A DNA stretch of 64,000 nucleotides from Heyndrickxia camelliae (GTDB lineage: Bacteria; Bacillota; Bacilli; Bacillales; Bacillaceae_C): assembly GCF_002844575.1 (NCBI RefSeq), contig NZ_PIQO01000003.1, positions 124,001 to 188,000 of the forward strand. The letters are read 5' to 3'. Below, in pieces: positions 32,932-42,439 of this stretch; position 1 is the stretch's first letter; each line of letters opens with the position of its first letter. The notes under the pieces were generated by a model. The model was not told the origin of the DNA. It did not search any database and was given only the letters and a program-made list of their open reading frames with translations. Both the position numbers and the translations under genes were made by a program.

Positions 32932-33378
32932 TTAATAAATCCAATCGTTAATTAGTTTTGTATACTCTACTAATTCTTCTTGTTTAAAGAACAAACCAAT
33001 TTCTCTTTCAGCACTTTCAGGCGAATCAGAACCATGGATAACGTTCTTACTAACCGTGACACCAAAATCACCGCGTATTGTTCCCGGTAGTGCATCCTTA
33101 GGATTAGTAGATCCCATCATTTGACGAGCCGTAGCAATGACATTTTCACCTTCCCATACCATTGCAAATACTGGACTAGATGTAATAAACTGAACAAGTT
33201 CTCCAAAGAATGGGCGTTCTTTATGCTCACCATAGTGTTTTTCTGCTAGTTCTGTTGACACTTTCATTAATTTTGCACCAACCAAATGAAAACCCTTTCT
33301 CTCAAATCGAGAAATTATTTCACCGATTAATTGTCTCTGTACGCCATCTGGTTTCACCATTAAAAATGTTTTTTCCAT
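32932..33378 (-). CDS. ndk: Nucleoside diphosphate kinase
   Basis: Transfers the gamma phosphate between nucleoside triphosphates and diphosphates. The 148-residue protein has the phospho-His115 in [10 protein letters not shown] and the family N-terminus [18 protein letters not shown] 33378 is 8 bases from AGGAG; a GTG at 33387 lies inside that spacing and is rejected. Confidence 0.97.
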   Translation of the reverse strand: MEKTFLMVKPDGVQRQLIGEIISRFERKGFHLVGAKLMKVSTELAEKHYGEHKERPFFGELVQFITSSPVFAMVWEGENVIATARQMMGSTNPKDALPGTIRGDFGVTVSKNVIHGSDSPESAEREIGLFFKQEELVEYTKLINDWIY

Positions 33379-33555
33379 TAATACCACTCCTAGTTATGTA
33401 TCTTGGTTGATACGGGAAATACCCATGAAAATAGTAACATTAATAACGAATTTTGACAATAAATAAATTGATAACGCTTTCGAATCAATTACGTGTGTAA
33501 AAATTATAATTATTCCTTTTTTTGCATTATGAAAGTTACTGTTTCAATTAAAAAT

Positions 33556-34518
33556 TTAATATTTACGTTTACCGACGAAATTTGCAATCTCTATTAATGA
33601 TTTTTTAGTGCGATTATCAGGAAGTTCTTTTAAAACAGATAAAGCCTTTTGTAGATAACGCTGACTTAGCTGATGGGCTTTCTCAATTGCACCCGTTTCT
33701 TTAATAGCAGCAATGATATCGTTCATCTCATCTTTACTCATATTCTCGTGTACGGTTAAGATTTTATTTTTGGCATTCCTATCATTCATGGCATAAAGAA
33801 CCGGCAGTGTTATATTCCCTTGGAGAAGATCGCCACCCGCAGGCTTTCCAAGCACTTTTTCGGTACCGGTAAAATCAAGAATATCATCGGTAATCTGATA
33901 GGACATTCCAACAAGATATCCAAATTGAAAAAGTTTTTTATGTATATCTTCGCTTGTTCCAGAAACAATAGCCCCTAATTGGCAACTAGTAGCAATAAGT
34001 AAGGCTGTTTTTCTTTTAATACGTCTTAAATAATCTCTTAAAGTTTGATTAAAACGATACTTGTCTTTTATTTGCTCAATTTCGCCAAAACATACTTCGG
34101 CAATCGTATTAGCCAAAATCCGATGTGCCTCTACATTATCAATTTTGGTCATATACTCTAGTGAACATGCTAATATATAGTCACCAGTATACATTGCAAC
34201 ACGGTTATCCCATTTTGCATTGACCGTAAGTTTTCCCCTTCTTAGTTCCGCATTATCAATAACATCGTCATGAACCAGGGAGGCCATATGAATCAGTTCT
34301 AACGCAACCGCAACATTTTTTATTGCTTGGATGTCATATTTCCCAAATTTTGCAGAAAGCAATACAAAGATTGGCCGCAATCTTTTTCCACCAGCGTCAA
34401 TTAAATTAAGCGATGCTTTTTGGATCAAATCCGAATCAGAGGTAATGGCTTTATGAAGCTCTTTTTCAATTAGATCTATATCCGCTTTCATGAACGAATA
34501 CATCATTTGTAATTTCAT
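33556..34518 (-). CDS. hepT: Heptaprenyl diphosphate synthase component II
   Basis: Catalytic subunit making the C35 side chain of menaquinone-7, active with HepS. The 320-residue protein has the first Asp-rich motif DDVID at 84-88 followed by RRGKLT, and the second TDDILDFTG. Together with menG and hepS it forms the quinone block of the folE-mtrB operon. ATG follows GGGTGG. Confidence 0.96.
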   Translation of the reverse strand: MKLQMMYSFMKADIDLIEKELHKAITSDSDLIQKASLNLIDAGGKRLRPIFVLLSAKFGKYDIQAIKNVAVALELIHMASLVHDDVIDNAELRRGKLTVNAKWDNRVAMYTGDYILACSLEYMTKIDNVEAHRILANTIAEVCFGEIEQIKDKYRFNQTLRDYLRRIKRKTALLIATSCQLGAIVSGTSEDIHKKLFQFGYLVGMSYQITDDILDFTGTEKVLGKPAGGDLLQGNITLPVLYAMNDRNAKNKILTVHENMSKDEMNDIIAAIKETGAIEKAHQLSQRYLQKALSVLKELPDNRTKKSLIEIANFVGKRKY

Positions 34519-34534
34519 ATTATATCCACCCAGC

Positions 34535-35236
34535 TTATTGTCTCTCTTTATACCCTATATGCGATGCAGCCACACCTCCGCTGTATGGCTTATATTGAAT
34601 ATTAATAAACCCAGCTTTTTCAAACATTACTGCTAATTCCTTCATACCCGGAAAATCTCTTGCTGATTCTTGTAACCAAGAATACTCTGAATAGCTTTTT
34701 GCCAATAATTTCCCCAGAACAGGCATTATATAGCGAAAATAAAAATAATAACCTTGTTTAAAGCCAAACATTGTAGGCTGAGAAGTCTCCAAGCAAACCG
34801 CCATTCCACCAGGCTTTACTACTCGAAACATTTCTTTTAATACATGCATATAATCCGGAACGTTTCTAAGGCCGAATCCGATTGTAACATAATCAAAAGT
34901 ATTATCATCAAATGGGAGTTCCATTGCATTCCCGTGGATCAGCTCAACTTGTGGTAATCCAGATACTTTTTCCTGACCAATTTTTAGCATATTTTCGCTA
35001 AAATCCAGTCCGTAAACTTTCCCATTTGGTCCTACTGCATTTGCGAGCGCTATTGTCCAGTCTGCAGTTCCACAGCATACATCAAGAGCTTTTGCACCTT
35101 CTTGCACATTCATTTTCTTCATCGTATCTCTTCGCCATTTTACATGCTGTTGAAAGCTGATAACTGAATTCATTTTATCGTAATTATCATATATTTTTTC
35201 AAATACGGTATGGACACGTTCTTCCTTTGTTGACAT
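34535..35236 (-). CDS. menG: Demethylmenaquinone methyltransferase
   Basis: SAM-dependent C-methylation of demethylmenaquinone, the last step of menaquinone synthesis (menH/ubiE in older naming). The 233-residue protein has the UbiE signatures [17 protein letters not shown], the SAM motif [12 protein letters not shown] and [12 protein letters not shown] follows GAGGAAGGG, 2 bases from hepS. Confidence 0.97.
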   Translation of the reverse strand: MSTKEERVHTVFEKIYDNYDKMNSVISFQQHVKWRRDTMKKMNVQEGAKALDVCCGTADWTIALANAVGPNGKVYGLDFSENMLKIGQEKVSGLPQVELIHGNAMELPFDDNTFDYVTIGFGLRNVPDYMHVLKEMFRVVKPGGMAVCLETSQPTMFGFKQGYYFYFRYIMPVLGKLLAKSYSEYSWLQESARDFPGMKELAVMFEKAGFINIQYKPYSGGVAASHIGYKERQ

Positions 35237-35238
35237 GT

Positions 35239-36057
35239 TTACCCTTCCTCCAATTGTATATTTAACACTGTATTCCGTTCCATCACCAGAAACTTCATCC
35301 TTTGACCTAATAAGAGACTTGGATTTTTTAAATCTTTTATATACTCCTTTAATCGGTTTTTCGATAATGTAATGTATTGATCACAAGTATTCACAATTTT
35401 TCTTTTTAATTCTGCGGACAATTCATGAAATGCCAATTGTTTTGTAGGGAATAGGCACTTCACAAGCGCCTCAAACATTTCAGATGTATGGCCGATATTC
35501 ACCTTTTCTTTTTCACTTAATAGCCGATTTAAAAATAAAAAATCTTCTACAATAGGAGTTAAATGACTATTTCCGAAATAGCTGCAAAACTTTGTTACAA
35601 TGGAAGATTCTGCCCTTATTAGGTTTTTCATATATGTATCAATGTCTATACCTTCATTTCGATAAAGAACAATTTTAGATTCATTAACAATTTTAATTCC
35701 TTCTGCTAATGCTTTAATTAAAGGGATATTATCCACTTCAGCCAAAATTTTATAATACAATCCACTATAGTAATCTCCAGATAAAACTAGAAGCTGTCGT
35801 TTTTTTAAATCTTCACCGAAGTTAGTTACTTTGCCATGGGTATCAAGGGCAATTTGAATAAGCATCGCACTAGTGACAACCTTTGCCATGTCATTCTTCG
35901 AAATATTGCTATCCATCATACTATTTAACAAAAGAATGATGCGATCCTCATCAATGAAAGGAAGCTCAATATATTTATATAAATAATAATGCTTAATCTT
36001 TTGTTGGATGTTCTCCTTAATGGAGGCCACTAGTTTTAATGATTCCTGCAATGACAT
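35239..36057 (-). CDS. hepS: Heptaprenyl diphosphate synthase component I
   Basis: Non-catalytic subunit that partners HepT and sets product length. The 272-residue protein is mainly helical, with [13 protein letters not shown] and [11 protein letters not shown], which resemble the VQSALDTH and AGDYFSGLYY stretches of B. subtilis HepS, and ends in VEEG-like residues (QLEEG). ATG 36057 is chosen by comparison with the B. subtilis start; GGGG lies 10 bases upstream. The longer frame to 36147 has no support. Confidence 0.9.
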   Translation of the reverse strand: MSLQESLKLVASIKENIQQKIKHYYLYKYIELPFIDEDRIILLLNSMMDSNISKNDMAKVVTSAMLIQIALDTHGKVTNFGEDLKKRQLLVLSGDYYSGLYYKILAEVDNIPLIKALAEGIKIVNESKIVLYRNEGIDIDTYMKNLIRAESSIVTKFCSYFGNSHLTPIVEDFLFLNRLLSEKEKVNIGHTSEMFEALVKCLFPTKQLAFHELSAELKRKIVNTCDQYITLSKNRLKEYIKDLKNPSLLLGQRMKFLVMERNTVLNIQLEEG

Positions 36058-36201
36058 AACCCTTAATCCCCATTTCTTTCCTGGATAAATATCCTTTTTC
36101 TCTTTGTTCAAGAAAATAGAACAAAATATATTATAACATAAAAACATTTAAACTGTATGTATTTGTGATATATTTCACTAGTTTCCTTTCCTACAAACTC
36201 T

Positions 36202-36435
36202 TTATTTATTCGATTCACTGTTTAATTCGGCAATACTTGTATATATTTTAGCATTCCCTCTAATTTTTATCGCCGATGTATGCTCTGTAAATTGAGCTAT
36301 CATTACTTCGCCGCTATCTAATTTTTCCGTATGATGGAATCTAGTGTCACTTCCCCTAGTCAATCCAATTACACTTACACCATCATCTATTGCCTTAATA
36401 ACAATAAAATCATTATTTCCATTCGACGGTTTCAT
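36202..36435 (-). CDS. mtrB: Tryptophan RNA-binding attenuation protein (TRAP)
   Basis: Small 11-mer ring-forming protein that, when bound to tryptophan, wraps RNA with repeated GAG/UAG triplets and represses trp genes. The 77-residue product keeps the RNA-contacting Lys of the EKLDSG segment and the Lys and Arg of AIKIRG, and the tryptophan-pocket region [12 protein letters not shown] and [12 protein letters not shown] follows AAGGAGGA. The trp operon that TRAP controls in B. subtilis is missing from the adjacent aro cluster. Confidence 0.96.
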   Translation of the reverse strand: MKPSNGNNDFIVIKAIDDGVSVIGLTRGSDTRFHHTEKLDSGEVMIAQFTEHTSAIKIRGNAKIYTSIAELNSESNK

Positions 36436-36462
36436 CGCTTCTTCCTCCTTACATATGAAAAA

Positions 36463-37029
36463 TTAATTCTTCATTAATAAAAGAACCTCGGACCTAATGG
36501 AATCATTCGTTTTGAAAATCCCTCGTGCTCCAGTAGTAATAGTTTTTGTTCCAGGCTTTTTTATACCGCGCATGGTCATGCATAATTGTTCTGCTTCCAA
36601 CATAATGAATACACCTAGTGGATTAAGCTTATTCATCAATAAATCGGCAAGGGCTGCAGTCATTCTTTCTTGCAATTGCGGCCTACTAGCAATAGACTCA
36701 ACCGCTCTAGCTAATTTGCTTAAACCGGCAACCTTCCCTTCTTGCGGAATGTATGCAATATGTGCCTTCCCAAAGAAGGGAATAAGATGATGCTCACACA
36801 TAGAATAAAAAGATATATCTTTTACTAGTACAAGTTCTTCATGATCTTCACTATAGATTGTATCAAAAAATTCACTAGGGTCCTGCTCTAATCCTGAGAA
36901 TATTTCCTTATACATTTTTGCAACTCGTTCTGGAGTATCCACTAAACCTTCTCGTTCAGGATTTTCACCAATGGCCTCTAGAATCATCCGAACACCTTGT
37001 TCAATCTTCTTTAAGCTCACCTCGTCCAT
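36463..37029 (-). CDS. folE: GTP cyclohydrolase I
   Basis: First enzyme of folate synthesis, GTP to dihydroneopterin triphosphate (mtrA in B. subtilis). The 188-residue protein has the zinc ligands in [10 protein letters not shown] and the later CMTMRG, and the QERMT substrate segment. ATG follows GAGGAGAG. It heads the folE-mtrB-hepS-menG-hepT operon behind a roughly 245-base leader with a possible attenuator. Confidence 0.96.
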   Translation of the reverse strand: MDEVSLKKIEQGVRMILEAIGENPEREGLVDTPERVAKMYKEIFSGLEQDPSEFFDTIYSEDHEELVLVKDISFYSMCEHHLIPFFGKAHIAYIPQEGKVAGLSKLARAVESIASRPQLQERMTAALADLLMNKLNPLGVFIMLEAEQLCMTMRGIKKPGTKTITTGARGIFKTNDSIRSEVLLLMKN

Positions 37030-37151
37030 TGCTTACTCTCCTCAATAATATTTTATATTATGGCTTTTTTCTCTTAATTTGTATCTTTTGTAAAAGAAAA
37101 TCTTCATTTCTTCGTTTATCTTATAAATAGTATCCTTTTTAAGAAAAGATA

Positions 37152-37187
37152 CCCCAAAGTGCAGTCTAGTTTGGGGTTTATCCCAAA
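37152..37187 (-). promoter_or_regulatory. Candidate terminator/antiterminator pair in the folE-mtrB leader
   Basis: Minus strand CCCCAAA (37176-37170) can pair downstream with TTTGGGG (37158-37152, 11-base loop, tail TATCTTTTCTT) or upstream with TTTGGG (37187-37182, 6-base loop). The two hairpins share one strand and exclude each other. It lies about 95-130 bases downstream of the candidate promoter and 125 bases before folE. Confidence 0.5.
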
Positions 37188-37277
37188 TTACAAAAAACAA
37201 TTTATACAAAAACAGCCTTTATAATATATAAATCCTTTCATGCTTTTCAATAAACAAAATAAAGTGATAACTTTTTT

Positions 37278-37306
37278 ATATTAGCACACACTTTGGTAGT
37301 CAGCAA
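37278..37306 (-). promoter_or_regulatory. Candidate sigma-A promoter of the folE-mtrB operon
   Basis: Minus strand TTGCTG - 17 bases - TAATAT between the hbs terminator and folE. The interval 37030-37413 otherwise holds the folE leader and the hbs terminator. Confidence 0.6.
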
Positions 37307-37357
37307 AATTCAATTTCTTATTCATATGATGAATGAGATGAAAAAAAGTTGGGAAAA

Positions 37358-37386
37358 TAAAAAGGACTGCAAAATGCAGTCCTTTT
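37358..37386 (-). terminator. Terminator after hbs
   Basis: A 10-bp perfect stem AAAGGACTGC / GCAGTCCTTT with a 5-base loop and TTTTTATTTT tail on the minus strand. Confidence 0.9.
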
Positions 37387-37413
37387 ATTCATACGCTCAA
37401 AGTTAATATGTAC

Positions 37414-37686
37414 TTATTTAACAGCGTCTTTAAGCGCTTTACCAGGTTTGAATGCAGGTACTTTGCTAGCTGCGATTTCAATTTCTTCACCAGTTTGTGG
37501 ATTACGTCCTTTACGTGCCGCACGTTCACGAACCTCGAAGTTACCGAATCCGATTAATTGTACTTTATCACCATTAGCTAATGCATTTTGAATTGTATCG
37601 AAAATAGCATCAACAGCTTTTGTAGCGTCTTTTTTTGATAATTCTGTGCTTTCAGCAACAGCATTGATAAGTTCTGTTTTGTTCAT
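37414..37686 (-). CDS. hbs: Nucleoid-associated protein HBsu (HU)
   Basis: Essential histone-like DNA-bending protein. The 90-residue product has the helical dimer domain [12 protein letters not shown] and the DNA-binding arm region [22 protein letters not shown] 37686 lies behind GGAGGAGGTG; the GTG at 37695 overlaps that site. It is a monocistronic unit between spoIVA and folE as in B. subtilis. Confidence 0.98.
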   Translation of the reverse strand: MNKTELINAVAESTELSKKDATKAVDAIFDTIQNALANGDKVQLIGFGNFEVRERAARKGRNPQTGEEIEIAASKVPAFKPGKALKDAVK

Positions 37687-38090
37687 GCCATTCACCTCCT
37701 CCCAAAAAGGAACATTTTTTTGTTAATTATTACATTTGTAAACAAATTCAACGGTTTCTATACATAAATAGTGAAAAAACCGTATTGAACGTTGTTGATT
37801 CCTGTAACAACAACAATTCTGATAAAAGATTATCATATTAAAATAGGCTTAGCAAGAATAATTATTGATTTAATGGGAAACTTTTCATAAAAAAATTGTA
37901 AAAGTGAAGCTCCACAAGCCTAGCTTACTAATTTCGCAGTCTTTTATTGAGATAATCAATACAGCGATAAGAGACAAGTCGATATTGACTTATCGTGCAA
38001 AAAAATGCGGAAATCCGCTATCTAATAGGCTCTCTGGTGCTAGAAATTAAGCCAGTAATATATTTATGTGAAATGAATAAAATGTGAACC
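37687..38090 (-). other. Structured non-coding interval between spoIVA and hbs
   Basis: No convincing reading frame. Minus strand reading: GCGGATTTCCGC followed by A and T7 (about 38018-37999) is a short terminator-like hairpin. Just after it, CGATAAG (37995-37989) pairs with CTTATCG (37971-37965), while an overlapping AAGTC (37991-37987) can instead pair with GACTT (37980-37976). The hbs promoter must lie in this interval, but I cannot place it firmly. A stable small RNA or a long hbs leader is possible. Confidence 0.5.
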
Positions 38091-38127
38091 AAAAAAAAGA
38101 AGTGTCATTTTTTAATGACACCTCTTT
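38091..38127 (-). terminator. Terminator after spoIVA
   Basis: Stem GTGTCATT / AATGACAC with a short T-rich loop and the tail TTCTTTTTTTT on the minus strand. Confidence 0.85.
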
Positions 38128-38132
38128 TTGCT

Positions 38133-39611
38133 TTATAAAATAATAGCGATTAGGCCGCCAGATCCCTCATTGATGATTCTTTCAAGTGTTTCTTTTAATT
38201 TATAGCGTGCATTCTCCGGCATAAGGGAAAGTTTTGCATGAATACCCTCACGGACAATGGAGCTTAAATTTCGCCCAAATATATCAGAATTCCAAATGGA
38301 CAGTGGATCATCTTCAAAATCCTGCATCAAGTACCTCACTAGTTCCTCGCTTTGCTTTTCTGTACCAATGATTGGTGCGAATTCAGATTCTACATCTACT
38401 TTAATCATATGGATGGATGGCGCTACGGCTTTTAAACGAACCCCGAATCTTGATCCCTGGCGGATAATTTCCGGTTCATCTAAACTCATGTCTTGAAGAG
38501 ACGGCGAAGCAATTCCATAACCAGTTTGTTTCACCATTTTTAATGCATCAGAAATTTGATCATATTCCCTTTTTGCATGGGCAAAATCCTGCATTAATTC
38601 CAGTAGATGATCTTTTCCGCGTATCTCTACTCCTACAATTTCTTTTAACACCTGGTCATACAGTTCATCCGGTGCAAACAAGTCAATTTCTGCTACACCT
38701 TGCCCCATTTCGATTCCTGCTAATCCCGCATTTTCAATAAAATCATACTCATTGAAATATTGAACAACGCGATCAACATCTCTTAATCTTTTAATATCTT
38801 TTACCGTTTCTTTCACGGCTTCCTGATAATTTTCCCTTAACCAATGGTTCTCTTTTAAGACCATTACCCAACTAGGAAGATTAACATTGACTTCAAGTAC
38901 TGGGAATTCATATAATGCTTCACGAAGTACGTTTAATACATCCCCTTCGCGCATGCTTTCAACAGACATTGCCACCACTGGAATATCATATTTTTCCGCA
39001 AGTGACACTCTAAGTGATTCTGTTTCCGGATGATGCGGTCTAGCAGAGTTGATAACCATAATAAACGGCTTACCTACTTCTTTTAATTCAGCAATCACCC
39101 GTTCCTCTGCATCAACATAGTCATAGCGAGGAATTTCTCCAATTGAACCATCTGTTGTAATCACAACGCCTATTACAGAATGTTCTTGAATAACTTTTCT
39201 TGTTCCAATTTCGGCTGCCTCATGAAAGGATATAGGTTCCTCATACCAAGGTGTATGAATCATTCGTGGACCATTTTCGTCTTCGTAGCCTTTTGCACCT
39301 GGTACTGTGTATCCTACACAATCAACAAGACGAATATTGACATCAAGACCTTCGCCCACATGTACCGAAACGGCTTGGTTAGGTACAAATTTCGGCTCTG
39401 TTGTCATGATTGTTTTTCCTGCCGCACTTTGCGGTAACTCATCTTGTGCTCTATTTCTGTCTGCTTCATTTGAGATATTGGGTAAAACAACCAGTTCCAT
39501 AAACTTTTTAATAAATGTAGACTTGCCGGTACGAACTGCTCCCACCACTCCTAAGTAAATGTCTCCACCAGTTCTTTCAGCGATATCTTTAAAAATATCT
39601 ACCTTTTCCAA
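38133..39611 (-). CDS. spoIVA: Stage IV sporulation protein A, spore coat ATPase
   Basis: Morphogenetic ATPase that polymerises on the forespore surface as the basement layer of the coat and anchors coat and cortex formation. The 492-residue protein has Walker A GAVRTGKST (24-32) and is nearly identical to the B. subtilis protein, including the C-terminal ERIINEGSGGLIAIIL. Start is TTG 39611 with GGGAGGG 6 bases upstream, giving the MEKVDIFKDI N-terminus. A sigma-E-type promoter lies upstream. Confidence 0.98.
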   Translation of the reverse strand: MEKVDIFKDIAERTGGDIYLGVVGAVRTGKSTFIKKFMELVVLPNISNEADRNRAQDELPQSAAGKTIMTTEPKFVPNQAVSVHVGEGLDVNIRLVDCVGYTVPGAKGYEDENGPRMIHTPWYEEPISFHEAAEIGTRKVIQEHSVIGVVITTDGSIGEIPRYDYVDAEERVIAELKEVGKPFIMVINSARPHHPETESLRVSLAEKYDIPVVAMSVESMREGDVLNVLREALYEFPVLEVNVNLPSWVMVLKENHWLRENYQEAVKETVKDIKRLRDVDRVVQYFNEYDFIENAGLAGIEMGQGVAEIDLFAPDELYDQVLKEIVGVEIRGKDHLLELMQDFAHAKREYDQISDALKMVKQTGYGIASPSLQDMSLDEPEIIRQGSRFGVRLKAVAPSIHMIKVDVESEFAPIIGTEKQSEELVRYLMQDFEDDPLSIWNSDIFGRNLSSIVREGIHAKLSLMPENARYKLKETLERIINEGSGGLIAIIL

Positions 39612-39675
39612 GAGATTCCCTCCCCACATTAAGTTACCGGGACATTACATCCGTTAAATATGATTGGACAATATA

Positions 39676-39706
39676 TGTGTATGATGTTGTCCTATTATGT
39701 TATGAC
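39676..39706 (-). promoter_or_regulatory. Sigma-E-type promoter of spoIVA
   Basis: Minus strand GTCATAAC - 15 bases - CATACACA, against the sigma-E pattern KMATATT / CATACAnT. It lies about 65 bases upstream of spoIVA, which is a sigma-E gene in B. subtilis. Confidence 0.6.
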
Positions 39707-39840
39707 TAAAAAAGAGTAATTTTTTTATAGATTTAATTATAATTAGCGTTCAAAAAGATAGAAAAATAATAAACGTCTCATGGATTTAGGAGACAAATGC
39801 TAGTTTCTTTTCGCTTTTTGAACAACTGCTTATAATAAAT

Positions 39841-39882
39841 AAAAACCCTTCCTCTACAATATATATTGTCTGAGAAAGGGTT
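39841..39882 (-). terminator. Terminator after yphF
   Basis: Outer stem AACCCTT / AAGGGTT plus an inner ACAAT / ATTGT palindrome, with TTTTATTTAT on the minus strand. Confidence 0.75.
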
Positions 39883-39886
39883 ATGA

Positions 39887-40597
39887 CTATTTTGTCAAAA
39901 AGACTGGTTCATTTTTTTTATTAATGGTATATGGTAGTGAATACGCTGGAACAAAGGAAGAATCCTTTGTTAAAATGGATCTGATATCATCACCTTGTTT
40001 GTATGTAGCATGACCTTTTTTTAGGGCTTGATATAAATCCATTCGATAATCCACAAAAATATCTCCTGAACCATTAATAACAAAAGGAAGATTGTTATTT
40101 GTATATGGCGATACAACATAAGGCTCATCTTTATATCCTAATTTCTTAAAGTTAATGGTGTAAACATTATATGCAACTTGTTTACCAAAAGGAGGATACC
40201 CTTGGGCAGTAATACGTATCTTAATTTCACGTATTTTTTCGGCGATACGTAAATCAAATATTTTTACTGTAGGGTTCTTCTCTGCGTCAATAATGACATA
40301 TTGAAAGATCCCGCCGTTTTCATAGGAATTCCCCGGCGATTCGGACATATATCTACTCTGAATTAATTTATTAAAATCTACAGGATACTTTTCATAGATT
40401 GAAGCACTTTTTTCCTCCGTTTTGATTGGGAGGATTCCATCGTTATCTTTTTTAAATTTCTCAACAGCTGTTTGGACCGTTTGAATTTGATCATCAAATG
40501 GAACTTGATTTTTTGATAACTTATCTTGAGGATATAAACATCCGCTCAACAATGATATAGAAGTAATCAGAATAATGCTAAGTACTATATTTTTCAA
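39887..40597 (-). CDS. yphF: Lipoprotein YphF
   Basis: A 236-residue lipoprotein with a signal peptide ending in the lipobox LLSGC, so it is anchored to the outer face of the membrane by its Cys. The remaining domain has no catalytic motif I recognise. Size and position between spoIVA and yphE match B. subtilis YphF. There is no ATG near the signal peptide: TTG 40597 with AAAGGATGT about 9 bases upstream is preferred over TTG 40624. Function unknown. Confidence 0.85.
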   Translation of the reverse strand: MKNIVLSIILITSISLLSGCLYPQDKLSKNQVPFDDQIQTVQTAVEKFKKDNDGILPIKTEEKSASIYEKYPVDFNKLIQSRYMSESPGNSYENGGIFQYVIIDAEKNPTVKIFDLRIAEKIREIKIRITAQGYPPFGKQVAYNVYTINFKKLGYKDEPYVVSPYTNNNLPFVINGSGDIFVDYRMDLYQALKKGHATYKQGDDIRSILTKDSSFVPAYSLPYTINKKNEPVFLTK

Positions 40598-40661
40598 ACC
40601 TATGGGACATCCTTTCTTGGTCAATACTAGACATATTTAAATGAAGTAAAATCCTTACATG

Positions 40662-40865
40662 TTAACCATTTGTCGGTCCGCTTAAAACAACGTAAAACAT
40701 CATTAATCCTCCAACTATTAAACATATGTACGCTACTAATGCAGTAATAAATTTAAATGCCTTTGACTTTAATTTGTATCTGCTTACATAAATGGTTATC
40801 ATCGCTATCGCCATGATTCCCATGGCAGCAATAGAGATCCACATTTTGAGCATGGACAGTGACAT
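40662..40865 (-). CDS. yphE: YphE, DUF2768 small membrane protein
   Basis: A 67-residue protein with two membrane helices (about residues 8-27 and 38-60) separated by a basic loop, the layout of DUF2768/YphE. ATG follows AAAGGTGG with 8-base spacing. An extended -10 promoter lies about 60 bases upstream. Probable sporulation-period membrane protein by position; function unknown. Confidence 0.88.
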   Translation of the reverse strand: MSLSMLKMWISIAAMGIMAIAMITIYVSRYKLKSKAFKFITALVAYICLIVGGLMMFYVVLSGPTNG

Positions 40866-40924
40866 CCATCAAACCACCTTTATAAAATATATTAATATAA
40901 AATAAGAATGCATACTCGCACAAT

Positions 40925-40933
40925 ATTATATCA
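40925..40933 (-). promoter_or_regulatory. Extended -10 promoter of yphE
   Basis: Minus strand TGATATAAT (TG-n-TATAAT, consensus -10) with only a weak -35 about 17 bases upstream. Confidence 0.5.
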
Positions 40934-41166
40934 TAAGGCAATGAAAATTGAATAAAATGACTTTGTCGAAAATAGAAAAATATAAGAACAGAAACGCAAA
41001 ACTCCTCCATCATCGGCGTACGGATGAATTAAATTCAAAGTGTGATTTTACATATGTGGACTTAGCTAGAGAGACGGAGTAATCCCAGCAGATAAACCTA
41101 TATCAACATGAAGATAAGTAAAAAAAAGTTACCCAGAAGGCTGAATTTTATCATTTCCTTTAAAGT

Positions 41167-41205
41167 AAAAAAAACAGAAGTAAGGGAGCGTTTCCTTACT
41201 TCTGT
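41167..41205 (-). terminator. Terminator downstream of gpsA
   Basis: A 12-bp perfect stem ACAGAAGTAAGG / CCTTACTTCTGT with an 8-base loop and a T7 tail on the minus strand. It lies 174 bases past the gpsA stop, so the transcript has a long 3' UTR. Confidence 0.9.
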
Positions 41206-41378
41206 CTAAAAAATAGACAAATACCCATACCTTTGGCTCAAAGCTAATTACTTCATAGCATTTTATGCTACAAACTGTTGGTTGGTATCCTCGAATGCCC
41301 ATATAATAAAATTCTTGTCTAAAGAAATTCTAAAATATCAATGGACTATAACGTATGAAACAGTGTTTTTATCAGTGA

Positions 41379-42419
41379 CTATACACCTAAGCCATTCGTT
41401 AAATCTTCCATTTCATTGGTTTTTAATCGTCCCATTAATATATCAACCGCTTCCTTCGGGTTTTTATCATCGAATAGAACTTGATATAGTGCTTTGGTTA
41501 TTGGCATCTTCACATTATATTTTTCCGAAAGCTGGTAGGCCGCTTTTGTCGTCCTGACACCTTCTACAACCATCCCCATACTTTCCAGAACTTCATCTAA
41601 ATTTTTACCTTTTCCAAGCATGTTTCCCGCACGCCAGTTTCTAGAATGTACACTTGTACAAGTTACTATTAAATCTCCTATACCAGATAATCCTAAAAAG
41701 GTTAAAGGGTTTGCCCCCATCTTTGTTCCAAGCCGGGCAATCTCCGTTAAACCTCTAGTTATCAAGGCAGCTTTCGCATTATCACCATAGCCCAATCCAT
41801 CAGAAATACCAGCAGCAAGAGCAATAATATTTTTTAATGCTCCACCTATCTCTACACCAATTACATCAGGATTTGTATAAACACGGAAATGTTGATTCAT
41901 AAAAAGATCTTGTACCATATTGGCTGCATCCATGTTTTCCGAAGAAACCGTTACGGTCGTTGGATGTCTTAAACTAACTTCTTCAGCGTGACTTGGTCCT
42001 GACAGGACAACAATATCTTTAAGGATTTCCGATGGGAATTCCTGCTTGATCATTTCAGAAATTCGGAGCAACGAATCTGGTTCTATCCCCTTGCTTACAT
42101 GTACAATGGTCAATGGACTTTTTTGAAAGCCACGAATTTCTCCAAGAACTTCCCTTATAGCCTTTGTAGGAACAGCAAGAATCATGGTCTCTATATTTTC
42201 TAAAGCTGCAGACAATGAGCTTATACCGATAATGGAATCCGGAAGATTTAAATTAGGTAAATACTTAACATTTGTGTGCCGGCTATTAATTTCATCAATC
42301 TGTTCTTGCTTATGCCCCCACAATCGTACTTCATGTCCATTATCTGCCAAAACCAATGCTAATGCAGTTCCCCAGCTTCCTGCCCCAATAACTGCTATTT
42401 TTTCTTTTTTATTAGACAA
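41379..42419 (-). CDS. gpsA: Glycerol-3-phosphate dehydrogenase [NAD(P)+]
   Basis: Makes sn-glycerol-3-phosphate from dihydroxyacetone phosphate for phospholipid synthesis. The 346-residue protein has the Rossmann [10 protein letters not shown], the SGPSHAEEV segment, the catalytic Lys region [12 protein letters not shown] and [11 protein letters not shown]. Start TTG 42419 follows AGGTGA by 5 bases; the GTG at 42428 is part of that site. It lies 20 bases after der as in B. subtilis. Confidence 0.96.
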   Translation of the reverse strand: MSNKKEKIAVIGAGSWGTALALVLADNGHEVRLWGHKQEQIDEINSRHTNVKYLPNLNLPDSIIGISSLSAALENIETMILAVPTKAIREVLGEIRGFQKSPLTIVHVSKGIEPDSLLRISEMIKQEFPSEILKDIVVLSGPSHAEEVSLRHPTTVTVSSENMDAANMVQDLFMNQHFRVYTNPDVIGVEIGGALKNIIALAAGISDGLGYGDNAKAALITRGLTEIARLGTKMGANPLTFLGLSGIGDLIVTCTSVHSRNWRAGNMLGKGKNLDEVLESMGMVVEGVRTTKAAYQLSEKYNVKMPITKALYQVLFDDKNPKEAVDILMGRLKTNEMEDLTNGLGV

Positions 42420-42439
42420 TGATATCACCTGCTCAAATG

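Larger units (their letters stand above)
40866..41378. other. Gene-free interval between gpsA and yphE
   Basis: Holds the gpsA terminator (41167-41205) and the yphE promoter (40925-40933). The frames inside it lack ribosome-binding sites and family resemblance. Bases 41000-41160 show no feature I can name. Confidence 0.6.

Noticed and set aside
36480-37029. Tetrahydrofolate riboswitch expected before folE
   Set aside because: I looked for the conserved folT-type sequence in the leader and did not find it; the ribosome-binding site GAGGAGAG only superficially resembles part of it.
40753-41013. 86-residue frame on the minus strand starting MMEEF
   Set aside because: It overlaps yphE in another frame and crosses the yphE promoter; no family resemblance, although a GGAGG-like sequence is near its start.
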